Positions 1 through 12,500 of a stretch of DNA of 64,000 nucleotides are shown here, piece after piece. A program made the position numbers and the translations under genes. Each line of letters begins with the position of its first letter. Positions within the stretch are counted from its first letter, which is position 1. Below the pieces are notes generated by a model, which worked only from the letters and a program-made list of their open reading frames with translations, ran no database searches and had not been told where the DNA came from. This stretch comes from Streptococcus sp. 29887 (lineage in GTDB: Bacteria > Bacillota > Bacilli > Lactobacillales > Streptococcaceae): the NCBI RefSeq assembly GCF_032595075.1, contig NZ_CP118735.1:1268001-1332000 (forward strand), read 5' to 3'.

Positions 1-1264
1 TGGACTGGGCTGGGGTTAATTTTCCTGATAAAAGCCCCTTGTCCTTCTTGTTTTTCTTACCGTTTCGGGATTCGTCACGCGCCTTACGAGCGGCCTCGCG
101 GGCGTCACGCGCCTTAATGGCCTTGCGGACTAGATTTGAAGCTAATTCCCCATTTTCCAAAAGGAAGAAGGTTAGCTTGTCCGATACAATGCCGTCCACC
201 ACAGGACGAGCAAGCGGGCTGCCCAGCTTGTCCTTGGTCTGTCCTTCAAACTGCAAATGCTCTTCTGGCACAAGGATAGAAAGGACCGCAGACAAACCTT
301 CACGGTAGTCAGAGCCTTCCAAGTTCTTGTCCTTTTCCTTGAGCAAGTTGGTCTTACGAGCATAGTCGTTCATGGCCTTGGTAATGGCTAGTTTAAGACC
401 TGTTTCGTGGGTACCGCCGTCCTTGGTCCGAACGTTGTTAACGAAGGACAGGATGTTATCTGAATAACCATCGTTGTACTGCATGGCCACTTGGACCTGG
501 AATCCTGCATCTTCTCCTTCAAAATAGAGGACTGGAGTCAGGGTTTCCTTGTCTTCGTTGAGGTAGGATACAAAGTCCTGGACACCATTTTCGTAGTGGT
601 ACTCCTCCTGCTCACCCGTCCGCTCATCTGTCAGGGTCATGGTGACTTGTTTGAGCAAGAAGGCTGATTCTTTCAAGCGTTCGGCAATAGTGTTGAACTT
701 GAAATCCGTCGTTGAGAAGATGGTATCATCAGGCATAAAGGTAACCTTTGTACCTGTTTTTGATTTTGGAGCGGTACCAATCTTCTCCAAAGTCGTGACT
801 GGTTTGCCGCCCTGCTCAAACCGTTGCTTGTAAACAGCACCGTCACGGGTAATCTCAACTTCCAACCAGCTGGACAGGGCATTGACCACCGAAGAACCAA
901 CCCCGTGCAGACCACCAGAGGTCTTGTAGCCACCTTGACCGAACTTACCACCTGCGTGGAGAACGGTGAAGATAACTTCAACGGTTGGCTTACCTGTAGC
1001 GTGCATACCGACAGGCATTCCGCGTCCACGGTCGGAAACGGACAGGCTACCGTCCTTGTTAATGGTCACGTCAATTCGGTCACCGAAACCGGAGAGAGCC
1101 TCATCGACAGCGTTATCGACAATCTCCCAGACCATGTGGTGAAGCCCATTCCCATCTGTCGAGCCGATGTACATGCCAGGGCGTTTGCGGACGGCATCTA
1201 GCCCTTCCAGTACCTGAATGGCATCGTCATTATAATTATTTATGTTAATCTCTTTCTTAGCCAA
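1..1264 (-). CDS. parE: DNA topoisomerase IV subunit B (ParE), C-terminal part outside window
   Basis: ATPase subunit of topoisomerase IV, which with ParC decatenates daughter chromosomes. About 421 N-terminal codons are visible; the rest lies before base 1. The protein starts MAKKEINI and shows the GHKL ATPase signature: EIVDNAVDEA, then RGRGMPVG, then the glycine-rich lid GGKFGQGGYKTSGGLHGVG. The transducer region follows. No ATG fits; I place the start at a TTG (1264-1262) six bases after a GGAGG ribosome site, which gives the expected N-terminus. It is divergent from plsY, as in other streptococci. The visible N-terminus reads as ParE rather than GyrB, from family memory. Confidence 0.93.
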   Translation of the reverse strand, partial: MAKKEININNYNDDAIQVLEGLDAVRKRPGMYIGSTDGNGLHHMVWEIVDNAVDEALSGFGDRIDVTINKDGSLSVSDRGRGMPVGMHATGKPTVEVIFTVLHAGGKFGQGGYKTSGGLHGVGSSVVNALSSWLEVEITRDGAVYKQRFEQGGKPVTTLEKIGTAPKSKTGTKVTFMPDDTIFSTTDFKFNTIAERLKESAFLLKQVTMTLTDERTGEQEEYHYENGVQDFVSYLNEDKETLTPVLYFEGEDAGFQVQVAMQYNDGYSDNILSFVNNVRTKDGGTHETGLKLAITKAMNDYARKTNLLKEKDKNLEGSDYREGLSAVLSILVPEEHLQFEGQTKDKLGSPLARPVVDGIVSDKLTFFLLENGELASNLVRKAIKARDAREAARKARDESRNGKKNKKDKGLLSGKLTPAQS

Positions 1265-1394
1265 AACTGACCTCCATACTTATCATCCTTTCTATATTAC
1301 AAGTTTTTGGGCATTTTTGCAAAATTTTTCTGTTTCCTATCGGCTGAGACAGCTTACAAAATAAGATTTTGGACTAAATCAGATGAAAATATGC

Positions 1395-1400
1395 TATAAT
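1395..1400 (+). promoter_or_regulatory. Extended -10 promoter of plsY, predicting a leaderless mRNA
   Basis: TGCTATAAT (1392-1400) is a consensus extended -10. It ends six bases before the ATG at 1407, so transcription should begin at or next to the A of the start codon. A weak TTGGAC lies at 1369-1374. No Shine-Dalgarno sequence precedes 1407. Confidence 0.6.
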
Positions 1401-1406
1401 GAAAAC

Positions 1407-2051
1407 ATGTTAGTCAATCTTATTTTACTATTTATTGCATATTTATTGGGATCTATCCCGTCAGGACTTTGGATAGGTCAAACTTTTTTCAATATCAACA
1501 TTCGTGAACATGGTTCGGGAAATACTGGAACAACCAACACATTCCGTATTTTAGGTCCGAAGGCCGGGACCATTGTATTTGTCATTGATTTCCTCAAGGG
1601 AACCTTGGCAGCCTTGCTTCCCGTCATCTTTCATGCCCAAGGAATTTCTCCGATTGTCTTTGGATTGATGGCTGTCTTAGGACATACTTTCCCTATCTTT
1701 GCCCAATTCAAAGGTGGTAAGGCGGTTGCAACATCTGCTGGTATGCTTCTGGGCATCGCACCTGCTTTCTGTCTTTATCTCATTCTAATCTTTGCCAGCT
1801 CACTATATTTGACATCCATGGTTTCCTTCTCCAGCGTATTGGCTGCCGCTTTAGCAATCTTAGGAGCTCTGCTATTTCCAGCACTAAAATTTATCCTACC
1901 TAGCTACGACTGGCTCTTTACCATTATCATCGTCTTTTTGGGGCTCTTTGTCATCGTTCGACACAAGGAAAATATCCAGCGGATTTTGAAAAAAGAAGAA
2001 AATCTTGTCCCATTCGGCCTCAATCTAACCAAACAGAAAAAGCGAGTTTAA
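1407..2051 (+). CDS. plsY: Glycerol-3-phosphate acyltransferase PlsY
   Basis: Membrane enzyme that transfers the acyl group from acyl-phosphate to glycerol-3-phosphate, the first step of phospholipid synthesis. It is 214 residues from the ATG at 1407, the usual PlsY length. The conserved loops are visible: [10 protein letters not shown] near residue 12, [15 protein letters not shown] near residue 32 and [12 protein letters not shown] near residue 95, separated by hydrophobic spans. An in-frame ATG at 1383 lies upstream of the -10 box and would not be transcribed from it, so I prefer 1407. The gene ends in a hairpin terminator and converges on rexA. Confidence 0.93.
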   Translation: MLVNLILLFIAYLLGSIPSGLWIGQTFFNINIREHGSGNTGTTNTFRILGPKAGTIVFVIDFLKGTLAALLPVIFHAQGISPIVFGLMAVLGHTFPIFAQFKGGKAVATSAGMLLGIAPAFCLYLILIFASSLYLTSMVSFSSVLAAALAILGALLFPALKFILPSYDWLFTIIIVFLGLFVIVRHKENIQRILKKEENLVPFGLNLTKQKKRV

Positions 2052-2066
2052 TCACTCGCTTTTAGT
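2038..2066 (+). terminator. Terminator of plsY overlapping its stop codon
   Basis: AAGCGAG and CTCGCTT form a 7-bp stem around the TAA stop (2049-2051), followed by a short T-rich run. Confidence 0.6.
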
Positions 2067-2099
2067 TTATAGTCTTTTAGTTTACTTTTAGTACTCGCT

Positions 2100-2302
2100 C
2101 CAAAGGTTCGGGGAACCTTTGGAGGTTGGAGATATAGCGAACAAAGTTCGCCTCAATAGCTGCAGACAGCTTATACAGTCGAGTGACTGTGCAAGGTTGG
2201 AGATAGCACTTGCGGAGCAAGTTACCCCTGCAGAGTACTGCAAAGCGAGTTCAAACAATCCAGTGGAATGTTTGAAGTTGGAAATAAGGAAACGGAGTTT
2301 CC
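2100..2302. repeat. Chain of eight short hairpins between plsY and rexA
   Basis: The 286-bp gap between the convergent genes is packed with small near-perfect palindromes. The clearest are CCAAAGGTTC/GAACCTTTGG (2100-2122, loop GGG), GCGAAC/GTTCGC (2137-2151), ACAGTC/GACTGT (2174-2189), GCAG/CTGC (2230-2241), TTCAAACA/TGTTTGAA (2250-2276, loop containing CCAGTGG) and GGAAAC/GTTTCC (2288-2302). Open frames crossing the region have no family signature and no ribosome site. I find no gene here. Confidence 0.6.
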
Positions 2303-2337
2303 TCTTGCGTCGAAGTAATAAAAGAAAAACTAAATGA

Positions 2338-5300
2338 CTATATTTTAACTTCAACCACTTCAATCCTCTCCCCACCAAGCAAAATCAAATGGCAGTCTAC
2401 ACGATTTATCTTGTAGGCTTTTTTCAATGCTTCTGCGTAGAGTTGCATTTGAGCTTGGTAACGTTGGCTGAGTTGGCTTGGTTGGTCATACTTGTCTGTC
2501 TTGTAATCAAAGAGGACAATGTGATCATCATAGAGTAGGTAGCCATCGATAATCCCGCGAAGGACAAAATCTTCCTGTGATACAGGATCTATCTGCAAAC
2601 TTGCAAATGGAGCTTCTCGGTGTAGTTTGTCGGTATTGGCTAGAATTTCCTGACCCAAATCTGTATCAAAGAAATCCAAGATCTTTTGAATATCAATCTT
2701 GTCCTTAACAGCCTGATCTGCATGAACAGCTTCTAGAGCTTCTCTTACCGTATCTTCTGTTACCAACCAAGACAAGTCCAAGCGTTGCATAAGTTCATGG
2801 ACTGCTGAACCGACTTGGGCACCAGTTATTTTTGGTTTCTTGGAGAAATCTGGCAAGTTGAAGGTCCGTTTTGTTTTGGATTTTGCCAAGTCCTGCCTTG
2901 TATCGGACTTATCCATGATTTCCATTCCTTCTTGTTCCAAAATAGGCTCATAGAGTTTCTTGATTTGACTTGGAGTGCGTAAACTTGGTAATTCTATAGC
3001 TGACTTGTATTTGGCATTCAGTTCTTGGACAGAAGACAATAATTTCAAACCAATCTCAATGTCTTTTAACTGGATTTTTTCTATTTGATCCGACTTCACC
3101 TCTTTGGCTTGATCAGTTTGGTCAGCTTGCTCTAGTAGTAACTGTTCAGACACAGTAACCTCTACGGTTTCAGTTGCTTCTTTTGCACCTTCTTCCACAG
3201 TTTCTTGCTCTGTCTGTTCTTGGTGGCCTCCCCCTTGTTCACTGTCTTCTTCCATGTCCTCATCCGTCACAAATCTTTTCTTGAAGTGAAGGTCTTGACC
3301 AGCAAAGGCAGCGTCAATAGCTAGTATCCAATCTTGAAAGCTGACCATATTTTCTCTTGTTGATTTAGACAAGACACCATTTTCTTGTTTGCCGTCGTAC
3401 CGATCTGCTAGTTTTTCTTTGTCCCCTTTTCCAACCAAGTAGAGTTTTATCTCGGCTCGGGTCAGGGCTACATAGAGCAAGCGCATTTGTTCAGATAGAT
3501 TGGCAATTTTCAGCTCTTGCAAATTACGACGATAGGGAAGAGTATTCATCAGCACGCGCACCTGGGGTAATGAACTCCTTACCCGATTTTTCATATCTGC
3601 CAGATACTGAACCCCAAGTCCATTTTTTCGACTGATAATAACAGACTGGTAATGGTCCTCTAAGTTAAATTTCTTATCAATATTCATAAGAAATACATAC
3701 TTGAACTCCAACCCCTTTGACTTATGAATAGTCATGAGTTGCACTGCGTTTTCCGGAACAAATTCTTGAACATCTGCCAGGTCTTTGTCGTTGGCCAAGG
3801 CACGATCAATCATGGCAATAAAGCGAGATAATCCCTTGTAACCAGTCTTTTCAAATTGATGAGCACGCAAACCCAGGGCGTAAAGATTAGCCTGTCGCTT
3901 GCTGGCATTTGGCAAAGTCCCCACATAGTCGTAGTAGAATTTTTCATTGAAAATCTTCCAAATCAAATCATGGATAGAATGTAGCTTGGCAAAAGAACGC
4001 CAGCTATCCAATACTGACAAGAAATGACTAATCTTAGTTTGCAAACCTTTTGTAATCAAGTTTTTCCTAGCACAATTCTCTTGGTCCGTATCATCTTTGA
4101 TACCTTCTATTTGTTTTGCTTCTTCCATCTTTTGATAGAAAAATCCTGTATTAGCCTGTAGGGAAATGCGGGTCAATTCATCCTCATCAAATCGAAACAT
4201 AGGAGATTTGAGAAGGGCTACTAGGGCATAATCATTGAGCGGATTGTTAATTACCCGCAAGGTATCTAGCATGACCATGACTTCCAAGGATTTCAGATAG
4301 GATGTTAACCCACCATCAGCCACTAAGGGAATACCATACCGGTCAAAAATGCTTGTAATCAGATGATTGTGAGTTCGTTTTTGGACTAATAGCGTAATGT
4401 CTTCAAATTTTACGTCCTTCTCCTTATGCAGACGTAAGATTTCCTTAGCCACCATTTCAACTTCGCCAGCTGATATGGCCACCTCCTCTTCCCTATCCTC
4501 TGTATCAGTCTTATCTTCCTTCTGACTATAGAGCCAGTACTCCATCTGATTTTCTGGCTTATAAGTAGGGTTTTCACTATTACCAAAGACTAGGCGGTGG
4601 CTGCCATCATAGTTAATTTCACCCACCTGTTTATCCATAAGGCGAGTAAAAATCGCATTAGTAGCTTCTACAACCTCGATACTGCTGCGGAAATTCTCCT
4701 TGAGTAATATCAATTTTCCTGCCTCTGGATTAGACTGATAAAGTTCAAATTTCTCTTGGAAAATCATCGGATCAGCCTGACGGAAGCGATAGATTGATTG
4801 TTTGATATCCCCTACCATGAAGCGATTGTGCCCATTAGACAGCAAATCCAACATTCGCTCTTGACTGTGGTTATTGTCTTGGTACTCGTCCACCATTACC
4901 TCATGGTACTTGTCTTGGAAATACTGGCGAATGTCCTCGTTTTCCTCTAAAATCCGAATGGCAAAATGCCCAATATCCGAAAATTCAAAGGCAGCTTCCC
5001 TGATTTTCAACTCCAAATAGGCTTGTGAAAAATCCAAAACAAAATCACGCAGAAGCTCCAACAAAGGCAGAGCTTGAAGCTGGTAGTCTTTAAGCAAGTT
5101 CAATTCATAGACTTCCTGCCCTAACTCCCGCAAGCCTTCAATAATTTGTTTTTTACCAGCATTATATTCTTCCTTAAAAGCTAGTAAATGCTCATCCTTA
5201 GGACGCTTAGCATTTGTCAACCCCCTGCCATTTGATTGTTTATTGATGAGTAGAATTTTTTCAACCCGTTCCATCAAGTCCTTTAGACCCAAGCCATCTA

Positions 5301-6156
5301 AATCTGTCAAAAGACCCACAACCTCTTCAACATTAGCAAAATATGGAGCAGAGCCAAAATCTTTTTTCCCCCACTCCACATGGTAATGGAAAAAATCTGC
5401 AGCATCATAAAGCTGGTCCAAAACAGTTTGCTTATAGTCTTGCTCAAGCATCTGGTCAATTTTTTCCTGGCTATAAAGTTCTGACTGAACAGCCTTTTCT
5501 TTTAGCCATTGGGTCGGATTGCTAGTTGATTGGCTAAAATCGTAAATCTGGTAGACGACTGCACGAAAACCGCTATTGTCTTTCCGACTACCTGAAAAAT
5601 TGCCGACCAGTTTACGAAAGTCCCCTGATTTGTCATTTTCTAAATAGTTTGCAAAAATCTGACTAAAAATTTCTTTTTTGAAACTAGATTTCTCAACCTC
5701 ATCTTGTAGGATACGAAACTGAGGCGAAATACCCAGACTATAGCCATAGGTCGTGACTAATTTCTGCGTGAAAGAGTCCATGGTCCCGATATCAGCCTTG
5801 GTCAAATCAGCCAACTGAGCTGATAGGTGCCGCCTCAAGTCCATATCGCTAGTCGCAGCAATGGTTTTATTAAGATTGTCCTCAATCCGGTCCTTTAGCT
5901 GACCTGCTGCCTTAACTGTAAAAGTAGAGATAAAAAGCTCTTCAATCCCCACACCACGTTGTAGCTTGTCCAGTATCCTCTCCACCATGACAAAGGTCTT
6001 GCCAGAACCAGCTGACGCTGAAACAAGTATGTTCTGACTATGACTATAAATAGCTTCAATCTGCTCAGGTGTCCGCTTGGGCTTCTTTGCAGAAGCAGCC
6101 TCCTCCAACTGAATAGCACGAATTTCTTCTGCACTTAAAAATGGTTCAAAAGCCAT
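2338..6156 (-). CDS. rexA: ATP-dependent helicase/nuclease subunit A (RexA/AddA)
   Basis: UvrD-type helicase and nuclease subunit of the RexAB (AddAB) complex, which resects double-strand breaks up to a Chi site for recombination. It is 1272 residues from the ATG at 6156. Walker A ASAGSGKT is at residues 47-54, the helicase motif DEYQD is in the first half, and a C-terminal RecB-type nuclease motif (GIIDGYL then FDYKTDKYD) ends the protein. The start overlaps the rexB stop as TAATG with a good AGGAG site. A TTG 33 bases upstream is possible but would have to lie inside rexB. A Glu/Gln-rich low-complexity insert (about residues 958-1032) separates helicase and nuclease parts. Confidence 0.95.
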   Translation of the reverse strand: MAFEPFLSAEEIRAIQLEEAASAKKPKRTPEQIEAIYSHSQNILVSASAGSGKTFVMVERILDKLQRGVGIEELFISTFTVKAAGQLKDRIEDNLNKTIAATSDMDLRRHLSAQLADLTKADIGTMDSFTQKLVTTYGYSLGISPQFRILQDEVEKSSFKKEIFSQIFANYLENDKSGDFRKLVGNFSGSRKDNSGFRAVVYQIYDFSQSTSNPTQWLKEKAVQSELYSQEKIDQMLEQDYKQTVLDQLYDAADFFHYHVEWGKKDFGSAPYFANVEEVVGLLTDLDGLGLKDLMERVEKILLINKQSNGRGLTNAKRPKDEHLLAFKEEYNAGKKQIIEGLRELGQEVYELNLLKDYQLQALPLLELLRDFVLDFSQAYLELKIREAAFEFSDIGHFAIRILEENEDIRQYFQDKYHEVMVDEYQDNNHSQERMLDLLSNGHNRFMVGDIKQSIYRFRQADPMIFQEKFELYQSNPEAGKLILLKENFRSSIEVVEATNAIFTRLMDKQVGEINYDGSHRLVFGNSENPTYKPENQMEYWLYSQKEDKTDTEDREEEVAISAGEVEMVAKEILRLHKEKDVKFEDITLLVQKRTHNHLITSIFDRYGIPLVADGGLTSYLKSLEVMVMLDTLRVINNPLNDYALVALLKSPMFRFDEDELTRISLQANTGFFYQKMEEAKQIEGIKDDTDQENCARKNLITKGLQTKISHFLSVLDSWRSFAKLHSIHDLIWKIFNEKFYYDYVGTLPNASKRQANLYALGLRAHQFEKTGYKGLSRFIAMIDRALANDKDLADVQEFVPENAVQLMTIHKSKGLEFKYVFLMNIDKKFNLEDHYQSVIISRKNGLGVQYLADMKNRVRSSLPQVRVLMNTLPYRRNLQELKIANLSEQMRLLYVALTRAEIKLYLVGKGDKEKLADRYDGKQENGVLSKSTRENMVSFQDWILAIDAAFAGQDLHFKKRFVTDEDMEEDSEQGGGHQEQTEQETVEEGAKEATETVEVTVSEQLLLEQADQTDQAKEVKSDQIEKIQLKDIEIGLKLLSSVQELNAKYKSAIELPSLRTPSQIKKLYEPILEQEGMEIMDKSDTRQDLAKSKTKRTFNLPDFSKKPKITGAQVGSAVHELMQRLDLSWLVTEDTVREALEAVHADQAVKDKIDIQKILDFFDTDLGQEILANTDKLHREAPFASLQIDPVSQEDFVLRGIIDGYLLYDDHIVLFDYKTDKYDQPSQLSQRYQAQMQLYAEALKKAYKINRVDCHLILLGGERIEVVEVKI

Positions 6157-9100
6157 TAGTCCTCTTCTCCTTTCATTCTCTCTAGCCAATTCTCTCGTTT
6201 TGTTTCCTTGACTAAACGACGAGCCATTCCCATATGTCGATCGGCCTCAAAACCAGTGATGGCCTTAAGTTGCTCACCAGCAACCGAACGTCCATCTTTT
6301 GTATAAGGGTTAATAGCAAAGCGACCATTGAGAATTTCCTCAGCAGCCTTCTGATAGAGATGTCGATTATGCTCCAGTAGAATATCACATTCCTCTTTCT
6401 CATAGGTCTGCTTCTCTGTCTTATAAAGGGATGAAAGACCTTGACTTTCCCCTTTAATAAATAAACCCTTGTAGACTAAACTGGTATTGGCAAGCTGCTC
6501 TAGGTCTTCCATATTCTTCGTATCCTTTAATCGGATAAGAGGATTTTGTAAATGTAGATACATAGCTCCAAAAGCAGCCTTTTCTTTTGTTTCTTTCAGA
6601 TGGCGCACAGCTTCCAAATAAGTGACCAATTGTGGTTTCAAACCATTGTAAAAATCAGCCAATGAGAAGGTCTGATCACTGGACTTGTAATCTACGATAC
6701 CTACAGCATTATTTATCAATAAAGTATCCAAGCGGTCAATAGTACCATTGATATGAATTGGCCGATTGCCCTGAGTATCTAGGATTTTAATAGCTTGTTC
6801 CTCACGGAAACTCTTTTCCTGACCATCAATAGCGACCAAATCATTATCCCTTAGAACAGTCGCTGTAGAGCGAGCAATCGTATCTAAAACTTGCCCCGTG
6901 AACTCCGCTTCGGCATCCTGACTATAAAACATCTTAAACTCCGCTTCATTTTGAGTGTCAGAAATAGCCTTATCCAACTTCTGCTCAAAACTATCACTAG
7001 ATTTGTCCATAGCAAAGCGTTCCATGACACGATGCAGAAATAGCCCGTGCTGGGTCACTGTCGGATGAATGGTTTCCTGCTCCCGCAAGCGTAGGACGTT
7101 GCGAATAAAGTAGAGATACTGGTTATTGTAAAAATTGGTCAAACTAGAGGCCGATAGTTTTAAAGGCTTATCTGCTGGATAGAGAACTGCTCGAGTATCT
7201 TCACTTAAGGCGATTGGACTGATATCATCCTTGATTTCAGGAATAGAAAGATCTTTTGCTGCAAATTTTTCTTTTAGTTCGGACACCAGACTAGTCCAAA
7301 AAGCTGATTGACCTTGCCAGTCTTGTTCAAGGCTTGAGAGGGCTGGCTCTTTTAACTGAGAGAGCAAGCCTTTATAGTAGCCGACATCTTGAAGATTTGG
7401 CCTGAGTGTTCGACCATGCGGTATCACTTGAAACTTCATCAGCTCGACGAGAAGGCCTATATAAGGGGATTGAGGATCTTCACCTTCATTGTATATCTGA
7501 GGTGCAGAAAGAACCAAGTGTTCCGTAGCCGCATTTAGTAAGGATATCATGGTAGCGTGGTTTTTCTTAATATTGTCACGACTGACCAAGTCAAAACGAG
7601 AGGAGCTAGCTGATACCAGATTGACCTTGGCCATCTCTTCTTCGGTCAAAAGACTGGTATTCTTAGCAACTTTTGGGAAATTAGCCTGGCCCATACCGAT
7701 AGCAAAAACGTACTTGGCAGTATGAGGCATAATCAAATCATAGGATTTTACATTGACCACATCGACTGTTGCTGGAACAGTCCTATACTGACTGGCCTGC
7801 ATTCCAGCTTGTAAAATAGCCAGAAAATCATCCAACTTCATCTTTTCATGACCAAAAATCTGACGAAGAGAATGAAGAGTATGGATAAAGCTATTCCAGA
7901 CTTGTTCCGCCTTATCCTGCTCTGCTTCACCTAGCTCTTTAGTGAGCACTTCCATATTTTGAGTTAGCTGAACAGCCTCTAAAAAGACCATAAATTTCTC
8001 TAGTAGACTACTAGCCTTTTGCGGACCAGCCTTAAACAAGGTCAGCAAAGGCTCCATAATCCTGGCCCGCAGAGGTTCTAAGACATTCAAATCATAGATA
8101 AGCCCCTTCTCCTTAACTACCTCCTCATCATAGTCTGCTCTGCTATTGACCGAAAAGGACCGTGAAAAAGCAGCCTGGCCCTTCATATCTGCAAATTGCA
8201 CATAAGATTCAAAAAGATCCAGTTCCTTTGGAGAAATACTGGCGTACAAGCCTGATTTGAGAAGGTTGAGCAGGTCCTCTGGTCTGAAACGATTGCGACG
8301 CAAGCGTTGGAGTGATTCAACAAAATGCACGAGGGGATGGTGACTCATCTCTTCTGCCTTCCCCAAATAGTAGGGGATGTCAAATCTATCAAACACCTTG
8401 CCAATTTGTAAATGATAGCTATCAACATCGCCAACCAACAAAAGAATATCCTTGTAACGAACACCCTGGCTAAGTAGCTGACGAATGGCGATTGCAACCT
8501 GCTCCACTTCAGCTTTTTGATTGATAGCTTTCCAAATCTCAAGCTTACTTTGATCTGCCTCCGTTAGGGCAAGCTGAGAACCACTATAATCGTAATGACA
8601 TTCCATATTCTTGGAAATTTTACCTAGACTATCCAAAACAGGCTCCTGACCAATGTAGTCAATTTTGCTGCTAAACTGGGCGGATAAGTGACGCAAAAAA
8701 TCAACATTGGCCTGGTAAACATTTCCTTCAATATAAGCAGCCTTTACAGCCTTTTTACTAGCATAAACACCTATCAAAATCTCCGATACCCGTTCATTTA
8801 AGGCGCTTACCAAGGCCTCCTCTTCTGCTGAGAAACGAGAAAAGCCATCTATAACAAGGACTATATCTTTTAACTGCTGATCTAACTGACCTGTTTCAAT
8901 CATACTAATCAGCTGTGCTAACTTGGACCGGTGCTCAAAGCCTTCTTTGACCAAAACATCAGTTACTGCCAGAATTATCTTGGTCAAATCAGCCTGTTTG
9001 TCTGGAGAACCCATGGCTTCCAAGTCTAAGACAGACATATTGGCCCCTTGCAACTCTTTATATAGTGCTACTAGTTGATTGATAAAACCAAAATCTGTCT

Positions 9101-9425
9101 TTAGACGCCCGTAAACTTTCAAATCACCATCTTTAAACTGTGATAAGACACGGAAAAAAACCATGGCCAAGCCTACATCATCAAGCGACAGCCCTTTCTC
9201 TACCTTATCAATCAACAAATAGCGTCCTAATTGACCGAAACGTGTCACGATAATGTCAAAAGTAGCTTGCTCTGGCAAGTATTCCAAAACCTTGCGTTCC
9301 ATTTCAAATGATAGGGAGTTAGGAGCAATATAAAAAACACGCTTCCCTTGTTTGGCAAATACTGCCGCCTGCTCTGTCAGATACTGTGTCAGAGGATTAC
9401 GAATATCTGTATAGACTAATTTCAT
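6156..9425 (-). CDS. rexB: ATP-dependent nuclease subunit B (RexB/AddB)
   Basis: Second subunit of RexAB. It is 1089 residues, starting [10 protein letters not shown]. The Walker A motif of Bacillus AddB is absent at the N-terminus, as is known for streptococcal RexB. The C-terminal nuclease core is clear: [10 protein letters not shown], then GIVDYKSSD, then QLVTYLEA. I find only two cysteines in the whole protein, so the four-cysteine iron-sulphur clamp of Bacillus AddB cannot form. It is translationally coupled to rexA. An extended -10 (TGCTATACT; hexamer 9461-9466) on the minus strand lies about 36 bases upstream of the start. Confidence 0.95.
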   Translation of the reverse strand: MKLVYTDIRNPLTQYLTEQAAVFAKQGKRVFYIAPNSLSFEMERKVLEYLPEQATFDIIVTRFGQLGRYLLIDKVEKGLSLDDVGLAMVFFRVLSQFKDGDLKVYGRLKTDFGFINQLVALYKELQGANMSVLDLEAMGSPDKQADLTKIILAVTDVLVKEGFEHRSKLAQLISMIETGQLDQQLKDIVLVIDGFSRFSAEEEALVSALNERVSEILIGVYASKKAVKAAYIEGNVYQANVDFLRHLSAQFSSKIDYIGQEPVLDSLGKISKNMECHYDYSGSQLALTEADQSKLEIWKAINQKAEVEQVAIAIRQLLSQGVRYKDILLLVGDVDSYHLQIGKVFDRFDIPYYLGKAEEMSHHPLVHFVESLQRLRRNRFRPEDLLNLLKSGLYASISPKELDLFESYVQFADMKGQAAFSRSFSVNSRADYDEEVVKEKGLIYDLNVLEPLRARIMEPLLTLFKAGPQKASSLLEKFMVFLEAVQLTQNMEVLTKELGEAEQDKAEQVWNSFIHTLHSLRQIFGHEKMKLDDFLAILQAGMQASQYRTVPATVDVVNVKSYDLIMPHTAKYVFAIGMGQANFPKVAKNTSLLTEEEMAKVNLVSASSSRFDLVSRDNIKKNHATMISLLNAATEHLVLSAPQIYNEGEDPQSPYIGLLVELMKFQVIPHGRTLRPNLQDVGYYKGLLSQLKEPALSSLEQDWQGQSAFWTSLVSELKEKFAAKDLSIPEIKDDISPIALSEDTRAVLYPADKPLKLSASSLTNFYNNQYLYFIRNVLRLREQETIHPTVTQHGLFLHRVMERFAMDKSSDSFEQKLDKAISDTQNEAEFKMFYSQDAEAEFTGQVLDTIARSTATVLRDNDLVAIDGQEKSFREEQAIKILDTQGNRPIHINGTIDRLDTLLINNAVGIVDYKSSDQTFSLADFYNGLKPQLVTYLEAVRHLKETKEKAAFGAMYLHLQNPLIRLKDTKNMEDLEQLANTSLVYKGLFIKGESQGLSSLYKTEKQTYEKEECDILLEHNRHLYQKAAEEILNGRFAINPYTKDGRSVAGEQLKAITGFEADRHMGMARRLVKETKRENWLERMKGEED

Positions 9426-9460
9426 TCGGCCACCACACTTTCTTAAAATATTCTATGTCT

Positions 9461-9466
9461 AGTATA
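9461..9466 (-). promoter_or_regulatory. Extended -10 of the rexBA operon
   Basis: Read on the minus strand, TGC precedes TATACT. No convincing -35 is seen. The terminator of the upstream surface-protein gene lies just behind it. Confidence 0.5.
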
Positions 9467-9479
9467 GCAAAATTTAGGA

Positions 9480-9514
9480 TAATAAAAAAAAAAATGGTCC
9501 AAAGGACCATTTTT
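9480..9514 (-). terminator. Terminator of the giant surface-protein gene
   Basis: AAAATGGTCC/GGACCATTTT forms a 10-bp stem with a 3-base loop (9491-9513). On the minus strand it runs into a long T tract. It separates the surface gene (stop at 9586) from rexB. Confidence 0.85.
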
Positions 9515-9585
9515 CCGAAAAGCCAAACTTTTCTTATTTCTTCATTTTATATAGTAAAGGGGGAATCCTTCTACTACTAAAACTA

Positions 9586-12500
9586 TTAGTCTTCGTTGCG
9601 ACGACGTTTACCTGCAAGAGCAAGAGCTGCGATAAGCATACCTGCACCAAGTACTGCTGCTGATGATGAAGCTTCACCAGTGTTTGGCAATTGAGCCGCA
9701 CCAGCTTTAGCAGTTGTTGCTGGAGCTGATGGTGTAGCTGGAGCTGCAGGAGCCTGTGGTTTTGGTGTCGCAGGCGCTTGAGGCGCTGGACTTGCAGGAG
9801 TTTCTGGTTTTGGTGCAACAGGGTTGCTTACCTTACGGTAAACATGATATGTATTACCATCACCATCAGTATATGTCTTACCTGTGAACTCGTATCCTGG
9901 GATTGACTTGTTAGGTGTTGTACCTTCTTCTTGCGGTGCAATTGGGTTACCGTCTTCGTCAACGTGGTTTGTCACAACCTTAGTTACCTTACGGTAGATA
10001 TGAGTTGTGTTACCGTCGGCATCCGTTACAGTCTTACCTGTGAACTCGTATCCTGGGATTGACTTGTTAGGTGTTGTACCTTCTTCTTGCGGTGCAATTG
10101 GGTTACCGTCTTCGTCAACGTGGTTTGTCACAACCTTAGTTACCTTACGGTAGATATGAGTTGTGTTACCGTCTGGATCTGTTACAGTCTTACCTGTGAA
10201 CTCGTATCCTGGGATTGACTTGTTAGGTGTTGTACCTTCTTCTTGCGGTGCAATTGGGTTACCATCTTCGTCAACGTGGTTTGTTACAACCTTCTTAGCA
10301 GGTGTTTCTACTTTACGGTAGATGTGAGTTGTGTTACCGTCTGGATCTGTTACAGTCTTACCTGTGAACTCGTATCCTGGGATTGACTTGTTAGGTGTTG
10401 TACCTTCTTCTTGCGGTGCAATTGGGTTACCATCTTCGTCAACGTGGTTTGTTACAACCTTCTTAGCAGGTGTTTCTACTTTACGGTAGATGTGAGTTGT
10501 GTTACCGTCTGGATCTGTTACAGTCTTACCTGTGAACTCATATCCTGGGATTGACTTGTTAGGTGTTGTACCTTCTTCTTGCGGTGCAATTGGGTTACCG
10601 TCTTCGTCAACGTGGTTTGTTACAACCTTCTTAGCAGGTGTTTCTACTTTGCGGTAGATGTGTGTTGTGTTACCATCTGGATCTGTTACAGTCTTACCTG
10701 TGAACTCGTATCCTGGGATTGACTTGTTAGGTGTTGTACCCTCTTCTTGCGGTGCAATTGGGTTACCGTCTTCGTCAACGTGGTTTGTTACAACCTTCTT
10801 AGCAGGTGTTTCTACTTTACGGTAAACATAAGTTACTTCAGTAGTCTTACCACCTTCAACAGTACCAGTTTCTGAACCTTCCACACGAACAAGCTCATAA
10901 GTTGTACCATCTTCTGTAGTGATAGTGTTTGGCTTGTTGTCAGTTGTGTCATAAGACTTACCTGCTGGAGCGTTTGTTTCATCTTGAACAGGTGCCTTAA
11001 TGACTGTACCATCTTCAGTCACATAGTTCACCACAACGTTACCATTTTGAACGTAAGGGATTGGTGTGTCGATACCTGACTCGTCTGGAGTTGGTGGCAC
11101 ATAACCCTTGCTTGGATCTGTTGGATCAACCGGTTTCAATGGCTCGTTGGTCTTAGGATCTACTGGTGTGAAGCCTGGAACATGTGGAATTGATGGAACT
11201 TCACCATCTGGGTAAGGTGTTGTTGGATCAATTGGCTTATCTGGGTTAGTTGGATCGAATGGGTAAGGGATTACTGGGTTAACTGGAGTTGGATTCTCTG
11301 GTGTTGCAGGAATTTGTGGGATCCAGTTAGCGACTTTCTTATACACATAAGTGATCTCAGTTGTCTTACCACCTTCAACTGTACCTGTTTCAGAACCAAC
11401 TGTCTTAGATGGGATCAAGACATAACGTGAACCATCTTCTGTAACAATCTCAGTTGGCTTGTTATCAGTTGTGTCATAAGACTTGCCTGCTGGAGCGTTT
11501 GTTTCGTCTTGAACTGGTGCCTTAATGACTGTACCATCTTCTGTCACATAGTTCACCACAACGTTACCATTTTGAACGTAAGGGATTGGTGTGTCGATAC
11601 CTGACTCGTCTGGAGTTGGTGGCACATAACCCTTGCTTGGATCTGTTGGATCAACCGGTTTCAATGGCTCGTTTGTCTTAGGATCTACTGGTGTGAAGCC
11701 TGGAACATGTGGAATTGATGGAACTTCACCACCTGGGTAAGGTCTTGTTGGATCAATTGGCTTATCTGGGTTAGTTGGATCGAATGGATAAGGGATTACT
11801 GGGTTAACTGGAGTTGGATTCTCTGGTGTTGCAGGAATTTGTGGGATCCAGTTAGCGACTTTCTGGTACTTGTAGGTTACTACAGTTGTACCTTCAGCAA
11901 CTTCACCTGTTTCAGTAACTGGGTTACCATTTGGATCTACAGCAGTTGTCTTAGATGGAACCAATACATAACGAACGCCGTCTTTCACGATTTCAGCTGG
12001 CTTGTCGCCTTCGTCAGTCGTATCGTACTTAGTACCTGTTACAACTGCGTTCTCGTCAAGAACTGGGTCTTTCAGAACGTTTGATTCGTTACCTGCTTCA
12101 ACATAACGGATAACAACTGAACCTGTCTTCACGTCTGGAGTTGGAGCAACAACCTTACGGTAAACATAAGTTACAACCGTTTCACCTTCTACAACCTTAC
12201 CTGTTTCTGAACCTTTTGTAAGAACTGGAACAAGCTCGTAAGTAGTACCATCTTCTGTAGTGATAGTAGTTGGTTTGTTATCAGTTGTATCGTAAGCTGT
12301 ACCTGTTGAGCTAGATGGAGTATCTGTTACAGGTGCTTTGATAACGTTACCTTCTGTATCGATGTAGTTAACAACAACTGAACCTTTCACTTCTTCGTAA
12401 ACGTAAGTGACTTGCTTATCTTCACCAGAAGTGATTGTTCCGTTTTCTTCGCCTGTAGTTGCGTTTGGAACAAGCTTGTATGTCTTACCATCTTCTGTTG

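Noticed and set aside
2088..2378. Open frames on both strands across the plsY-rexA gap
   Set aside because: They cross a chain of hairpins, have no ribosome site and resemble no family.
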